A DNA stretch of 64,000 nucleotides, from NCBI GenBank assembly GCA_018662225.1, contig JABJGO010000055.1:1-64000 (forward strand), written 5' to 3'. This document shows, piece after piece, positions 7,759-16,432 of the stretch (position 1 is its first letter; the number at the start of each line of letters is the position of its first letter). Source of the stretch: Rhodospirillales bacterium. GTDB taxonomy: Bacteria; Pseudomonadota; Alphaproteobacteria; Rhodospirillales; Casp-alpha2. The notes below the pieces were generated by a model. That model was not told the DNA's origin and did not search any database. It saw only the letters and a list, made by a program, of their open reading frames with translations. The position numbers and the translations under genes are program-made.

Positions 7759-8047
7759 CCCAAAGGTAAGCAACAAGCATATGGGATCGACCCTGGACAG
7801 TTTTCTTGATGACGAAGGTATCCTTGAGGAGCTAACCGTCCGAGCGCAGCAGAAGGTACTGGCCTATCAGATTGATGAAGCCATGAAGGCGCAGAACATC
7901 ACCAAAACGGAAATGGCCCGGCGTATGAAAACCAGCCGCAGCCAGGTCGATAAACTGCTGGACCCGGACAACAACAGATACCGGGCGGACACGGCGCAAA
8001 AAGCCGCCGCTGCGCTTGGAAAAACGCTCTATATCGGGATGGTTTAG
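7751..8047 (+). CDS. HigA-like XRE-family antitoxin
   Basis: This 98-residue protein has an N-terminal segment (GSTLDSFLDDEGILEELTVRA) followed by an XRE helix-turn-helix with NITKTEMARRMKTSRSQVDKLLDP near residues 50-75. It starts inside the end of the toxin gene (8-base overlap), indicating translational coupling. HigA antitoxins neutralise the toxin and repress the operon by binding palindromic DNA; GTACAGTGTAC at 7372-7382 is a candidate site. A TTG 9 bases upstream is a less likely start. Confidence 0.88.
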   Translation: MANPKVSNKHMGSTLDSFLDDEGILEELTVRAQQKVLAYQIDEAMKAQNITKTEMARRMKTSRSQVDKLLDPDNNRYRADTAQKAAAALGKTLYIGMV

Positions 8048-8068
8048 AAGGCTCTTGAGACGTATTGG

Positions 8069-8178
8069 AACCACAGAGACACAGAGGCTCAGAGAAGAAA
8101 CGCAGGAATATGGACCCGACCTGATCTCCATCTGAATTCTTCCTCAATGCCTCTGTGTCTCTGTGGTTTATTTTTTTT
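8069..8178. terminator. Long inverted repeat with T-run after the TA operon
   Basis: AACCACAGAGACACAGAGG at 8069-8087 and its exact complement CCTCTGTGTCTCTGTGGTT at 8150-8168 are 19-base arms of a large hairpin. The inner sequence GAGAAGAA pairs with TTCTTCCTC. A run of eight T follows at about 8171-8178, so on the plus strand it could end the toxin-antitoxin transcript. Similar ACCACAGAGNCACAGAGG repeats occur dispersed in many bacterial genomes, so it may be a mobile intergenic repeat serving as a terminator. Confidence 0.7.
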
Positions 8179-8285
8179 GACTTAGCCCTTGCACCACACA
8201 AATAAGAGACTATATACCTATCGAAGTATAGTGCTCTTTGACATTGTGAATAAATGATGAACTGGTGCCAACCGTTACATTAGTA

Positions 8286-8402
8286 GCGGAATGTCTGCCG
8301 GATTATGGAAAATTGGTGACCATAGGTCATTGAAACAAAACAAAATGTAGACATTGAGGCCTCAAAAATGTGCTCAAAAGTACTTAAATGTCTACATTCC
8401 GC
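8286..8402. repeat. Nested inverted repeats with TGTAGACA/TGTCTACA motifs
   Basis: This non-coding DNA lies between the TA operon and the panE-like gene. AATGTAGACATT at 8344-8355 and its complement AATGTCTACATT at 8387-8398 form 12-base inverted arms. GCGGAATGT at 8286-8294 pairs with ACATTCCGC at 8394-8402, and AATGTCTGCCG begins at 8290. The same motifs recur at 23857-23996, in another long gap. Function is unknown; a regulator site or a remnant of a dispersed repeat are both possible. Confidence 0.55.
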
Positions 8403-8461
8403 CGAATCGTCTTGTAATTTCAACGGCTTAAAATGTTACGGGTTGGGTGGTGCCGCAGGCA

Positions 8462-9445
8462 CTAACTGCCGTACAAACCATCCACCCGGGCCCGTTGCTG
8501 GACCAGTGCCAGCACCGTGTCGATGATGGGGGTATCGACCTCGGCGGCGCGGCCCATTTCCTGAACCGATGTGAGCAGCGCGTCGATTTCCATGGCGCGT
8601 CCGGCGAGCAGGTCTTGCAGCATGGATGTTTTGTGCGCACCGACTTTTGATGCACCATCAATGCGGGCATCCACATCGATGCGGAAGCCGATGCCGGTTT
8701 TTTCAGCCAGCGTCTGGGCTTCAATCATCATGTTACGACAGACGGCGCGTGAGCCGGGGTCGGTGGTGACGATATCCAGCGTGGCATGGGTCAGCGCACT
8801 GACCGGATTGAAGCACAAATTGCCCCACAGTTTTTTCCAGATGTCATCGCGGATGTTGTCGCGGATCGGTGCCTGGAAACCGGCGTCGATCATCGCCTCG
8901 CTCAGTTTCTGTACCCGCTCCGACATTGAGCCGTCCGGTTCGCCCAGGGTGAATTTGTCACCGGAGTGGTGCGTGATAACACCGGGCTCGGTCAGTTCAG
9001 CGGCCGGGAACACCACACAGCCAATAGCCTTTTCCGGGCCGATGCCTTTCCACTGCACGCCGCCCGGATCAACGCTTTCCAGGTAGTAAGGCTCGTCATA
9101 GCCCTCGACAGCATAATAGTACCACCACGGCACACCGTTCTGGGCGGTGATAACAGCGGTGTCTGGGCCGATCAGGGGCTGCATCATATCCACGATGCCC
9201 ACGGCCTGATGGGCCTTGGTGGCAATGAAAACATAGTCCTGGGGGCCAGCCGTGGCGGGATCATCCGTCACCGTGATGTTGGTGGCAACGCGTTCTTCGC
9301 CGCCGATGATCAGCTTCAGGCCGCCCGCCTTGATGGCTTCCAGATTTTTGTTTCTGGCAATGACCGTTACATCGTGACCCGCCAACGCCAGATCCACCGC
9401 AAGATAACCGCCGATTGCACCGGCACCGTAGACGCAAAATTTCAT
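8462..9445 (-). CDS. Ketopantoate reductase (PanE/ApbA) family protein
   Basis: The protein is 327 residues from the ATG at 9445, which is preceded by GGGAAGAG; a start 27 bases upstream adds unconserved residues. The N-terminal Rossmann motif VYGAGAIGGYLAVDLALAGHDV binds NADP. It is followed by FIATKAHQ and the C-terminal helical domain with KKLWGNLCFNPVSALT and family residues K, N and S. ApbA/PanE enzymes reduce 2-dehydropantoate to pantoate, but many paralogues act on other 2-oxo or 2-hydroxy acids. There are no pantothenate genes nearby and the neighbours are catabolic, so a paralogue role is possible. The gene stands alone on its strand. Confidence 0.85.
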   Translation of the reverse strand: MKFCVYGAGAIGGYLAVDLALAGHDVTVIARNKNLEAIKAGGLKLIIGGEERVATNITVTDDPATAGPQDYVFIATKAHQAVGIVDMMQPLIGPDTAVITAQNGVPWWYYYAVEGYDEPYYLESVDPGGVQWKGIGPEKAIGCVVFPAAELTEPGVITHHSGDKFTLGEPDGSMSERVQKLSEAMIDAGFQAPIRDNIRDDIWKKLWGNLCFNPVSALTHATLDIVTTDPGSRAVCRNMMIEAQTLAEKTGIGFRIDVDARIDGASKVGAHKTSMLQDLLAGRAMEIDALLTSVQEMGRAAEVDTPIIDTVLALVQQRARVDGLYGS

Positions 9446-9576
9446 GATTTTATCTCTTCCCTGGAAACCCAAAAGTCTTGTTGAGGCCCTGTTTAACGCC
9501 TTGGTATGCCAAACGCCACACCCGAAATGATGGGGAGGCCTACCCCTTGGTGTAGGTCGTTTGAATAGGGTGCTAT

Positions 9577-10284
9577 TTAACTGAGTGAAGCAAGAAGAGC
9601 GCTGATTTCCTCAACGCTATCCAGCACGTGGTCTGCCACGTCTTCCAGCTCTTCGCGGGTGCTGGTGCCGGTCAGAACACCAACGGTAAAGGCCACACCG
9701 GCATTGCGGCCGGTTTCTACATCATGCCAGTTGTCGCCAACCATGATGGCCTCACCGGGTTCGATCTCGCAGTTTTTACAGAACGCATACACCATGCCGG
9801 GTTGTGGTTTGGAGCCGTGGCCGCTGTCATACCCTGATACGAAGTCCAGATGGTCCAGAACATCAAACCGTTTCAGCATACCGGTGGCACCGGCTTCGCT
9901 GTCGCTGGTGGCGACGCCGAGTTTATAGCCCTGGTTTCGTAGCTCGGTCAGAAACGGATCAAGTGCCGTTACCGGGACGGCGGACCTAACACCGCCTTCC
10001 GTAAACTGATCGGTGATGATTTTAGCCAGGTCATCCACATCCCAGCCACCAACGTAGTCTGCCCAGTTTTCGGCAATTTCATGGTTGTTACAGGCGGCCA
10101 GAAGACTGCCCGATGCGACCCTGTTGGATGCGGCATCCCAGCCGCCGGACTCGAGCAGGCTGTGGGCCAGCGTCTGATCACCGCGCGTGGCCGTAAGCGC
10201 CGCTTGATGATTAAGCGGCATCCATGTTTGATGATAGTCAAACAAGGTGCCATCTTTATCGAATAGAATGCCACGTATTGTCAT
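9577..10284 (-). CDS. HAD-superfamily hydrolase (phosphoglycolate phosphatase-like)
   Basis: The protein is 235 residues from ATG 10284 (MTIRGILFDKDGTLFDYH). HAD motif I is FDKDGTLFD with the nucleophilic Asp, motif II is GVATSDSEAG, a lysine lies in HGSKPQPGMVYAFCKNC, and motif IV is IMVGDNWHDVETGRNAGV. The alpha-helical cap between motifs I and II places it in the Gph/PGP subfamily I. These enzymes dephosphorylate small metabolites; the substrate is not evident. The start is divergent from the GMC oxidoreductase gene, with only 46 bases between the two start codons. Confidence 0.88.
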   Translation of the reverse strand: MTIRGILFDKDGTLFDYHQTWMPLNHQAALTATRGDQTLAHSLLESGGWDAASNRVASGSLLAACNNHEIAENWADYVGGWDVDDLAKIITDQFTEGGVRSAVPVTALDPFLTELRNQGYKLGVATSDSEAGATGMLKRFDVLDHLDFVSGYDSGHGSKPQPGMVYAFCKNCEIEPGEAIMVGDNWHDVETGRNAGVAFTVGVLTGTSTREELEDVADHVLDSVEEISALLASLS

Positions 10285-10330
10285 GGTTCGCACATGCCAT
10301 GGCTGCCACACCAAAGCAAGAGAATATCAG

Positions 10331-12031
10331 ATGCCTGATCATACATTTGCGAGCGAGTTTGACTTCATCATTATCGGGGCCGGTTCCGCCGGCAGCGTCC
10401 TGGCCAGCCGCCTGACGGAAGACCCGAACAACAAGGTTCTGGTGCTGGAATACGGCGGCAAGGACAATTCTATTTTTATCCAGATGCCAACCGCGCTTTC
10501 CATTCCCATGCACATGAAGAAATTCGACTGGGGTTTTATGAGCGAGCCTGATCCTGGCATCAACAACCGCCAGATCCATCACGCCCGTGGCAAGGTCATT
10601 GGCGGCTCATCCTCTATCAACGGCATGGTGTACGTTCGTGGCAACGCTGGCGATTTCGATCAGTGGGAAGACTTAGGCGCTGACGGCTGGGGATATCGGC
10701 ATTGTCTGCCGTATTTCCGCCGGGCCGAAAATTCCGCCTTTGGTGCGGACGAATACCGGGGCGGGGGCGGGCCGCTATCCACCAGTAACGGACAAAACAT
10801 GAAGAACCCGCTGCACCGGGCCTTTATTGAGGCTGGTGAGCAAGCCGGGTATATCAAGTCTGATGACGTGAATGGCTATTGTCAGGAAGGTTTCGGCCGC
10901 ATGGACATGACGGTCAAGGACGGCGTGCGCTGGTCCACGGCCAATGCGTACCTCAAACCCGCCATGAGCCGACCTAATCTGAAGGTCGAGATGCACGCCC
11001 TGACCACCCGGATCCTGATGGAAGGCAAGAAGGCCGTGGGCGTTGAGTACCAGCAGAACGGCAAACTGATACAAGCCAAAGCGCGGCGCGAGGTTATCCT
11101 ATCGGCGGGGCCGATCAATTCACCCAAAATCCTGATGCTGTCGGGGATCGGCAATGCGGAACACCTGAAAGAACATGGTATTGAGAGCGTTCATCATCTG
11201 CCGGGCGTGGGTGAGAACCTGCACGATCATCTGGAGATATGGTTTCAGCAAAACTGCACCCAACCCATTACGGTGAATGGTAAGCTTAACTTGATTTCCA
11301 AGTTCTTTATCGGTGCGCAGTGGTTCTTTTTCAAAAATGGCCTTGGCGCGACGAACCATTTTGAATCCAACGGCTATATTCGGTCGCGACCGGGTATTCC
11401 GTTCCCTGATATCCAGTATCACTTCGCCGCCGCCGCCGTTGGGTATGACGGAAAAAGCGCGGCCAAGGGTCACGGCTTTCAGGCTCACCTGGGCCCCAAC
11501 AAGCCCTTAAGCCGGGGCGCGGTAACCTTGCGGTCTAAGGATCCACGTGAAGCACCAAAAATGTTCTTCAATTACCTGAACCATCCGGATGACCGCCGCG
11601 TGTTCCGCGATGGCATTCGCCTGACCCGCGAGATTTTTGCGCAAGCTGCGTTTGATCCTTACCGCGGGCCTGAAATAGCGCCCGGCAAGGACGTGGTCAC
11701 GGATGATGAGATGGATCACTGGGTCGCTGACAATGCGGAGACGGGGTATCATCCCTGTGGCACCTGCAAGATGGGCACGGACCCCATGGCCGTGGTTGAC
11801 CCGGAAACGCGGGTGCATGGTATCCAGAACCTGCGCGTGGCGGACTCGTCACTGATGCCGTTCATTACCAATGGCAACCTCAACTCGCCGACCATTATGA
11901 TGGGCGAGAAGGCTGCCGATCATATTCTGGGCAACAATATGTTGGCACCATCCAACGCGCCTGTTTACAAGGCCGAAGACTGGGAAACTGCCCAGCGAAC
12001 AGGCACACCGGAGCGTAACCTTGAGCAATAA
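10331..12031 (+). CDS. GMC-family FAD oxidoreductase (choline dehydrogenase-like)
   Basis: This 566-residue protein is typical of GMC oxidoreductases. It has an N-terminal FAD site FIIIGAGSAGSVLASRL, GMC signature 1 around GKVIGGSSSINGMVYVRG, signature 2 at SAGPINSPKILMLSGIG, and a C-terminal catalytic His-Asn region (GYHPCGTCKMG, then NGNLNSPTIMMGEKAAD). It is closest in pattern to BetA-like choline or alcohol dehydrogenases that oxidise primary alcohols and pass electrons to the respiratory chain. The next gene, a DAO-type flavoenzyme, overlaps its 3' end by 11 bases, so the two may act in succession. ATG 10331 is chosen because the conserved fold starts 12 residues later. Confidence 0.9.
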   Translation: MPDHTFASEFDFIIIGAGSAGSVLASRLTEDPNNKVLVLEYGGKDNSIFIQMPTALSIPMHMKKFDWGFMSEPDPGINNRQIHHARGKVIGGSSSINGMVYVRGNAGDFDQWEDLGADGWGYRHCLPYFRRAENSAFGADEYRGGGGPLSTSNGQNMKNPLHRAFIEAGEQAGYIKSDDVNGYCQEGFGRMDMTVKDGVRWSTANAYLKPAMSRPNLKVEMHALTTRILMEGKKAVGVEYQQNGKLIQAKARREVILSAGPINSPKILMLSGIGNAEHLKEHGIESVHHLPGVGENLHDHLEIWFQQNCTQPITVNGKLNLISKFFIGAQWFFFKNGLGATNHFESNGYIRSRPGIPFPDIQYHFAAAAVGYDGKSAAKGHGFQAHLGPNKPLSRGAVTLRSKDPREAPKMFFNYLNHPDDRRVFRDGIRLTREIFAQAAFDPYRGPEIAPGKDVVTDDEMDHWVADNAETGYHPCGTCKMGTDPMAVVDPETRVHGIQNLRVADSSLMPFITNGNLNSPTIMMGEKAADHILGNNMLAPSNAPVYKAEDWETAQRTGTPERNLEQ

Positions 12032-13169
12032 CAAAAGTGATTTCCTCGTCATTGGGGCCGGCATTGCCGGCGCATCCGCCGCCGCACGCTTGTCTCAACA
12101 TGGCAGCGTCATAGTCCTCGAACGTGAAAGTCAGCCTGGTTATCACACCACAGGCCGGTCGGCGGCAACGTTTGAGCCATCATACGGTAGCCACGATGTG
12201 CGTAAGCTGATTCTGGCCAGCGAAGAATTCCTGCGTTCCCCGACCGTGGGTTACGGCGATGGCTCGTCGTTCCTGTCACCGCGCGGGATTATGGCTATAT
12301 TCAGGGCCGATCAGAAAGAAGCCATGGAACGGGAATTCGAAGATGTTCAGTCTACCTCGCCGGATTTTCGCATTCTGAGTCAGCAGGAAACCCTCGAGCG
12401 GGTGCCCATTCTGGATCCAGACTATATGGCGGCATCCATATACAGTGATCTGGCCCAGGACATCGATGTTCATGCCCTGCATCAGGCCTATCTGGGGGTG
12501 ATAAAATCCAATGACAGCCAGTTGATCGTTAATGCCGATGTGACGGCGATCTCTCACCATGCCTCAGGCGGTGACTGGCATGTGGATACCGCCAAGGCGG
12601 GTAGCTTCAGTGCCCCCATTGTGATTAATGCTGCCGGGGCCTGGTGCGATGTGATGGCCGAACTGGCTGGTGTGCCCGCAATCGGGTTGGAACCCAGGCG
12701 GCGTAACGCGGTGCTCATACCCGGCCCTGAAGGCTATGATGTATCGAGCTGGCCCATGCTGGGGGGATCAGACCCGGCGTTCTATTTCAAGCCCGATGCG
12801 GGCCGCCTGATGGTGTCGCCGGAAGACGCCATTCCGTCACCACCGTGTGATGCCAGACCGGATGAGATGGATATCGCCATCGCCATCGATCGGTTCGAGA
12901 ACGCCACCACTGTTTCCGTAAAACGCCCTGAGCACACATGGGCGGGCCTGCGATCGTTCGTGGCCGATGAAATGCTGGTGGCCGGGTTTGATCCGGACCC
13001 GGCACACAGCGGGTTCTTCTGGCTCACAGGGCAGGGTGGCTATGGCATTGAGACCTCTCCCGCCATGTCATTGATAGCGTCATCATTGGTGCGAGGCACG
13101 GCATTCCCGGATCACATGGCTGCATTTGACCTGAGCGCGGCCGATGTGGCTCCGGGGCGGCTTAAATAA
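12021..13169 (+). CDS. DAO-family FAD-dependent oxidoreductase (glycine/D-amino acid oxidase-like)
   Basis: This 382-residue protein starts at TTG 12021, with GGAG 7 bases upstream. The start lies within the last codons of the GMC gene, indicating translational coupling. The dinucleotide fold FLVIGAGIAGASAAARLSQ is followed by RSAATFEPSYG, and the C-terminal FAD contact is FFWLTGQGGYGIETSPAMS. The DAO family includes sarcosine, D-arginine, D-amino acid and glycine oxidases. Its spacing with the choline-dehydrogenase-like gene suggests a pathway for an amine or amino alcohol. The exact substrate is unknown. Confidence 0.88.
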   Translation: MSNNKSDFLVIGAGIAGASAAARLSQHGSVIVLERESQPGYHTTGRSAATFEPSYGSHDVRKLILASEEFLRSPTVGYGDGSSFLSPRGIMAIFRADQKEAMEREFEDVQSTSPDFRILSQQETLERVPILDPDYMAASIYSDLAQDIDVHALHQAYLGVIKSNDSQLIVNADVTAISHHASGGDWHVDTAKAGSFSAPIVINAAGAWCDVMAELAGVPAIGLEPRRRNAVLIPGPEGYDVSSWPMLGGSDPAFYFKPDAGRLMVSPEDAIPSPPCDARPDEMDIAIAIDRFENATTVSVKRPEHTWAGLRSFVADEMLVAGFDPDPAHSGFFWLTGQGGYGIETSPAMSLIASSLVRGTAFPDHMAAFDLSAADVAPGRLK

Positions 13170-13171
13170 CC

Positions 13172-13732
13172 ATGACCAGCGACGATGATTTGGAATTTGA
13201 TGCTGACCTGGATGATGAGGACGATACAGACGAGCCCGAAGTCATATCAGCCGGTACCAAGAACTATATCACGCCATCAGGTATGGAGCGTTTACGCGAC
13301 GAGTTGCAGCAATTACGTAGTGTAGAACGCCCCAAAGTGGTTGAAACGGTGTCGTGGGCCGCTGGTAACGGGGATCGGTCCGAAAACGGTGACTATATTT
13401 ATGGTAAAAAGCGCCTGCGTGAGATTGATCGGCGCACGCGGTTCTTGCTCAAACGTCTTGAGATCGCCGAGATCGTCGATCCGGCTCACCAACAGGGCAT
13501 GGAACAGGTCCGTTTCGGGGCCACGGTGAGCTACGTGGATGATCAGGATAACGAATACACCGTTAAGATCGTCGGCGTGGATGAAACACGTCACGAATTG
13601 GGTGAGATCAGCTGGCTGTCACCCATCGCGCGGGCGCTGATGAAGGCTTCTGAAGGTGATTTTGTCGCGGTAAAAACGCCAAAAGGTGTTGAAAAGATTG
13701 AAATTTTATCGATTGAATATTATATTAACTGA
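13172..13732 (+). CDS. greB: GreA/GreB-family transcription elongation factor (GreB-like)
   Basis: The protein is 186 residues. The first 30 residues are a very acidic extension (EFDADLDDEDDTDEPE). The coiled-coil domain follows from YITPSGMERLRDELQQL, with SENGDYIYGKKRLREIDRR, where acidic residues at the coil tip coordinate the catalytic Mg in RNA polymerase. The C-terminal FKBP-like domain carries VRFGATVSYVDD and ISWLSPIARALMKASEGD. Gre factors rescue backtracked RNA polymerase by stimulating RNA cleavage. YGKKRLREIDRR favours GreB over GreA. It starts 2 bases after the flavoenzyme stop. Confidence 0.88.
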   Translation: MTSDDDLEFDADLDDEDDTDEPEVISAGTKNYITPSGMERLRDELQQLRSVERPKVVETVSWAAGNGDRSENGDYIYGKKRLREIDRRTRFLLKRLEIAEIVDPAHQQGMEQVRFGATVSYVDDQDNEYTVKIVGVDETRHELGEISWLSPIARALMKASEGDFVAVKTPKGVEKIEILSIEYYIN

Positions 13733-13739
13733 ATAATAG

Positions 13740-14288
13740 TTAATTACCCAAAATACCAGTCTCCTTTCCATCGATACTAAGGGCGTTTTTCTTGCCCCAA
13801 TAGGCTGTTACACCATCAGCACCCATATCCGCATAGAAAGGTAGTAACTCAGTTTCACCCCTACTGCGTACAAACGGCATTTCGGGCACACCCGTGCCGC
13901 ATGAGGTCTGTACCAAATCTATGGTCAGATCGAAAACCTGTCTGCTGCCAGCCATTTCGCCGAAATACCCGGTGAAATCATCCCACCCTTCATCGCGAGG
14001 GTGCATCACGCGGGCCGTGCCATAGGCCCGCACGATCAACGGGTCGCCATCAAACGCGCAGAACATGAGCGTCATACGCGGTGTATCCAGCAGGTGCGTG
14101 GCCGTTTCATTGCCGCTGCCGGTCAGATTGAGCCAAACAATCCGGTTGTCACCCATGATTTTGAGGGTATCCAGTCCTTTTGGGGACATGTTCACCCGGC
14201 CACCCTGCGCGGCGGTGGCCACAAAGAACATCTGCTGGCGTTCAATAAAGGCCCGGAGGGTGCCATTCAGTTTGTTAGCCGTTGCCAC
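13740..14288 (-). CDS. Pyridoxamine 5'-phosphate oxidase-family protein (split-barrel FMN binder)
   Basis: This 182-residue protein has the PNPOx-like split-barrel pattern: FIERQQMFFVATAAQGGRVNMSPKG at the start, then RIVWLNLTGSGNETATHLL and MTLMFCAFDGDP. It is like many small FMN- or F420-binding proteins rather than true PdxH. It is shorter than PdxH, and the role is unknown. It is convergent with the greB-like gene, 8 bases apart. It lies 3 bases downstream of the EamA transporter stop on the opposite side, so it is probably transcribed ahead of that gene as one unit. Confidence 0.8.
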   Translation of the reverse strand: MATANKLNGTLRAFIERQQMFFVATAAQGGRVNMSPKGLDTLKIMGDNRIVWLNLTGSGNETATHLLDTPRMTLMFCAFDGDPLIVRAYGTARVMHPRDEGWDDFTGYFGEMAGSRQVFDLTIDLVQTSCGTGVPEMPFVRSRGETELLPFYADMGADGVTAYWGKKNALSIDGKETGILGN

Positions 14289-14291
14289 CTT

Positions 14292-15185
14292 TTATTCCCC
14301 TTGGCCTGTCGATGATTTGATCTGTGTGGAAAGTACGGCCACAAGAATGATCACACCGCCCAGAAACGTTGTGCTGGCGGGTATTTCCATAAAGAAGAAC
14401 CAGCCAAATAGTGGTGCCAGCGGTGTTTCCAGTGCGCTCAGTAAGGCGGTTTCGCCCGCCGGGATACGTTTGACGCCTTCGGCCAGGGTGACGGACGCAA
14501 TGGCAAAGATCAGCCCGAATGCCGCCAGCACGGCAAAATCATAGAGCGGAATGGCAAACGGGTCACCGTACATCATACCCAGCGGCAACAGGACGATGGA
14601 AGACATGGCCGCCGGCCCTGCTGCCGGGGTGCCTGGAAACCGCCGGTAGATCACCATCACGGTGCTCATGGCGATCGTCATCCATAGTGCCAGCAAATCC
14701 CCACGCAGGTTTGTGGCGCCGAATGAGCCCTGCACGATGATGGCAACGCCTACGATTGCAGCAGCGCAGCCGATCATAACCCGCCGTGTCATGTGTTCCT
14801 TGATCCACAACCAGGCCAGCAATGCGGCGATCAGAGGGGCGGCGGCATAGATCAGCATCACATTGGCCATGGTGGTGAGCTTGAAAGCCGGGATAAAGGC
14901 GGCTGTGCCGGACGCCCCGATGATGGCCACAGCCCAGCCGCTGCGGCCCATTGCCACGAAATCCTGCCGGAATGATCCGCGCCAGAGGATGTAGGCAACG
15001 GTAAACCCGGCGGCGAAAACCCCACGCCAGAAAATGACTTCCCAGGCACCAGATTCCACGGCCTTGGTAAAAACACCGGCTGAACTGAACACCATAGCTG
15101 ATATGACAACCAGCATGACACCCGTTGTGTGCGGGCTCATGGGTGTTGCCGTCTCAATATCAGTATTATTTTCATCCTGACGCAT
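14292..15185 (-). CDS. DMT-superfamily (EamA) transporter
   Basis: This 297-residue membrane protein has about ten hydrophobic helices arranged as two EamA repeats, for example MLVVISAMVFSSAGVFTKAV and VMIGCAAAIVGVAIIV. The second repeat ends with ALLSALETPLAPLFGWFFF, typical of RhaT/EamA exporters. DMT transporters commonly export amino acids or metabolites across the inner membrane. It follows the PNPOx-like gene (3-base gap, same strand). The substrate cannot be read from the sequence. Confidence 0.9.
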   Translation of the reverse strand: MRQDENNTDIETATPMSPHTTGVMLVVISAMVFSSAGVFTKAVESGAWEVIFWRGVFAAGFTVAYILWRGSFRQDFVAMGRSGWAVAIIGASGTAAFIPAFKLTTMANVMLIYAAAPLIAALLAWLWIKEHMTRRVMIGCAAAIVGVAIIVQGSFGATNLRGDLLALWMTIAMSTVMVIYRRFPGTPAAGPAAMSSIVLLPLGMMYGDPFAIPLYDFAVLAAFGLIFAIASVTLAEGVKRIPAGETALLSALETPLAPLFGWFFFMEIPASTTFLGGVIILVAVLSTQIKSSTGQGE

Positions 15186-15401
15186 ATGCTTTTCTGCCCC
15201 TCATATCTTACATTTCTTACTGGGACGAAGTTTTAGCAAAGCACTGCTGACATCTGCATGTCAGGAGAGATGCTACTTGGCAAAACCGTACGCTGGTATG
15301 GGCGAAATACCTAATAACAGGCAACAGGATTTTGGTTGGACAGTGTTCGACCACGGGTGGCATAGATACGTGTCAGTTTGTTCAAATTCATGGAGCGTAA
15401 A

Positions 15402-15713
15402 ATGAACTTTCAGAGCCCGGCGCATTTTACAGGCAGCAAGGCATGGGATGCTATTGATATAGCTGAGGTCGAAGGGGCTACCGTGCGTCTGCATTGGACG
15501 GACCAACCCTATATCTGGCATGAGAATGATGGGGACGAAGTCTTCGTGGTACTGGAAGGTACCGTCATCATGCATTACCGACGGGATGGGCAAGAACATC
15601 AACAACGCATGAACGTGGGCGATATTTGTCACGCTCAAGAAGGCGACGAACACGTGGCGCACCCGCAAGGGGCCGCCCGTATTCTGGTGATCGAGAAAAA
15701 AGGAAGCGTTTAG
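15402..15713 (+). CDS. Cupin-domain protein
   Basis: This 103-residue protein is a single cupin barrel: WHENDGDEVFVVLEGTVIMHY matches cupin motif 1 (G-X5-H-X-H-X3-4-E-X6-G in relaxed form), and GDICHAQEGDEHVAHPQGAARIL matches motif 2 with metal-binding His residues. ATG 15402 is preferred because GGAG lies 6 bases upstream; in-frame starts 12 and 24 bases earlier have no such site. Small cupins may be isomerases, dioxygenases or sugar-binding proteins; the function is open. It is convergent with the AA_synth gene. Confidence 0.82.
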   Translation: MNFQSPAHFTGSKAWDAIDIAEVEGATVRLHWTDQPYIWHENDGDEVFVVLEGTVIMHYRRDGQEHQQRMNVGDICHAQEGDEHVAHPQGAARILVIEKKGSV

Positions 15714-15733
15714 ACGGTAAGTTCAGGCAACAC

Positions 15734-16324
15734 CTACTCCGGCGGTGTAATACCCATTTCTTCCATATCGGAGTAGCGGTTACCGATCCTCGGGAAAGCC
15801 CGACCGCCGGTGGCAGCGCCCAGGACCACCAGAATCTCATCGGGACCCGGCGCATCATTAACACTGATTTCCATGGTCAGGTAATGGGACCGCAAGCCAG
15901 CGTCCTCCTTATGCATCATGGGAATTTGCACAGAACAGCCGGGACCACCACGCTTGTTGGTGAAGCTTAAGTACGCAGTACCGCCAACCGCATCGCGGAA
16001 TTTGTTACCAAACCGCAGGGTGTGGATCAACGCGGAGCCCTGTTCGATTTCGCCATTAACGCCCACGATGGCGGCCTTGCCATAGGCCTCGACCGCATCA
16101 GCAGAGCCCAATTCATCCATCAGAACGCGCACAATTTCTTCGCCCAGTGGTGGGGCAACTTCGAGAATCGTTGGTTTCAGGTCTTCCACATATCCCTGTC
16201 CGGCCCACGGGTTTTCAATCACGGCGCCCACGGCGACCATCTGCACTGGCTTGTCCAGTTCACGGTCCATTTCCATGCGCATTTCTTCGACAACCTTGAT
16301 GACTTTTCTGATTTTGAGGGACAT
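15734..16324 (-). CDS. AA_synth (DUF1185/PF06684) family protein
   Basis: This 196-residue protein resembles the AA_synth family: IRKVIKVVEEMRMEMDRELDKP at the N-terminus, then AVGAVIENPWAGQGYVEDL, EAYGKAAIVGVNGEIEQGSAL and a C-terminal VVLGAATGGRAFPRIGNR. The family name reflects an old genetic observation. Biochemistry is uncertain, and structures show a Bacillus chorismate mutase-like fold. It lies downstream of an LLM flavoenzyme gene on the same strand, a pairing seen in several proteobacteria that suggests a shared catabolic pathway. Confidence 0.82.
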   Translation of the reverse strand: MSLKIRKVIKVVEEMRMEMDRELDKPVQMVAVGAVIENPWAGQGYVEDLKPTILEVAPPLGEEIVRVLMDELGSADAVEAYGKAAIVGVNGEIEQGSALIHTLRFGNKFRDAVGGTAYLSFTNKRGGPGCSVQIPMMHKEDAGLRSHYLTMEISVNDAPGPDEILVVLGAATGGRAFPRIGNRYSDMEEMGITPPE

Positions 16325-16432
16325 GTGTGTTCTTTCAGTGAGTGTTGAGTGGTGTGTGCTGGATAACACAATAAAATCGGCCGGAACAGAGCTTCTCCGT
16401 TCCGGCCGACAGTCCTTGAGGTAGTATTTTGT

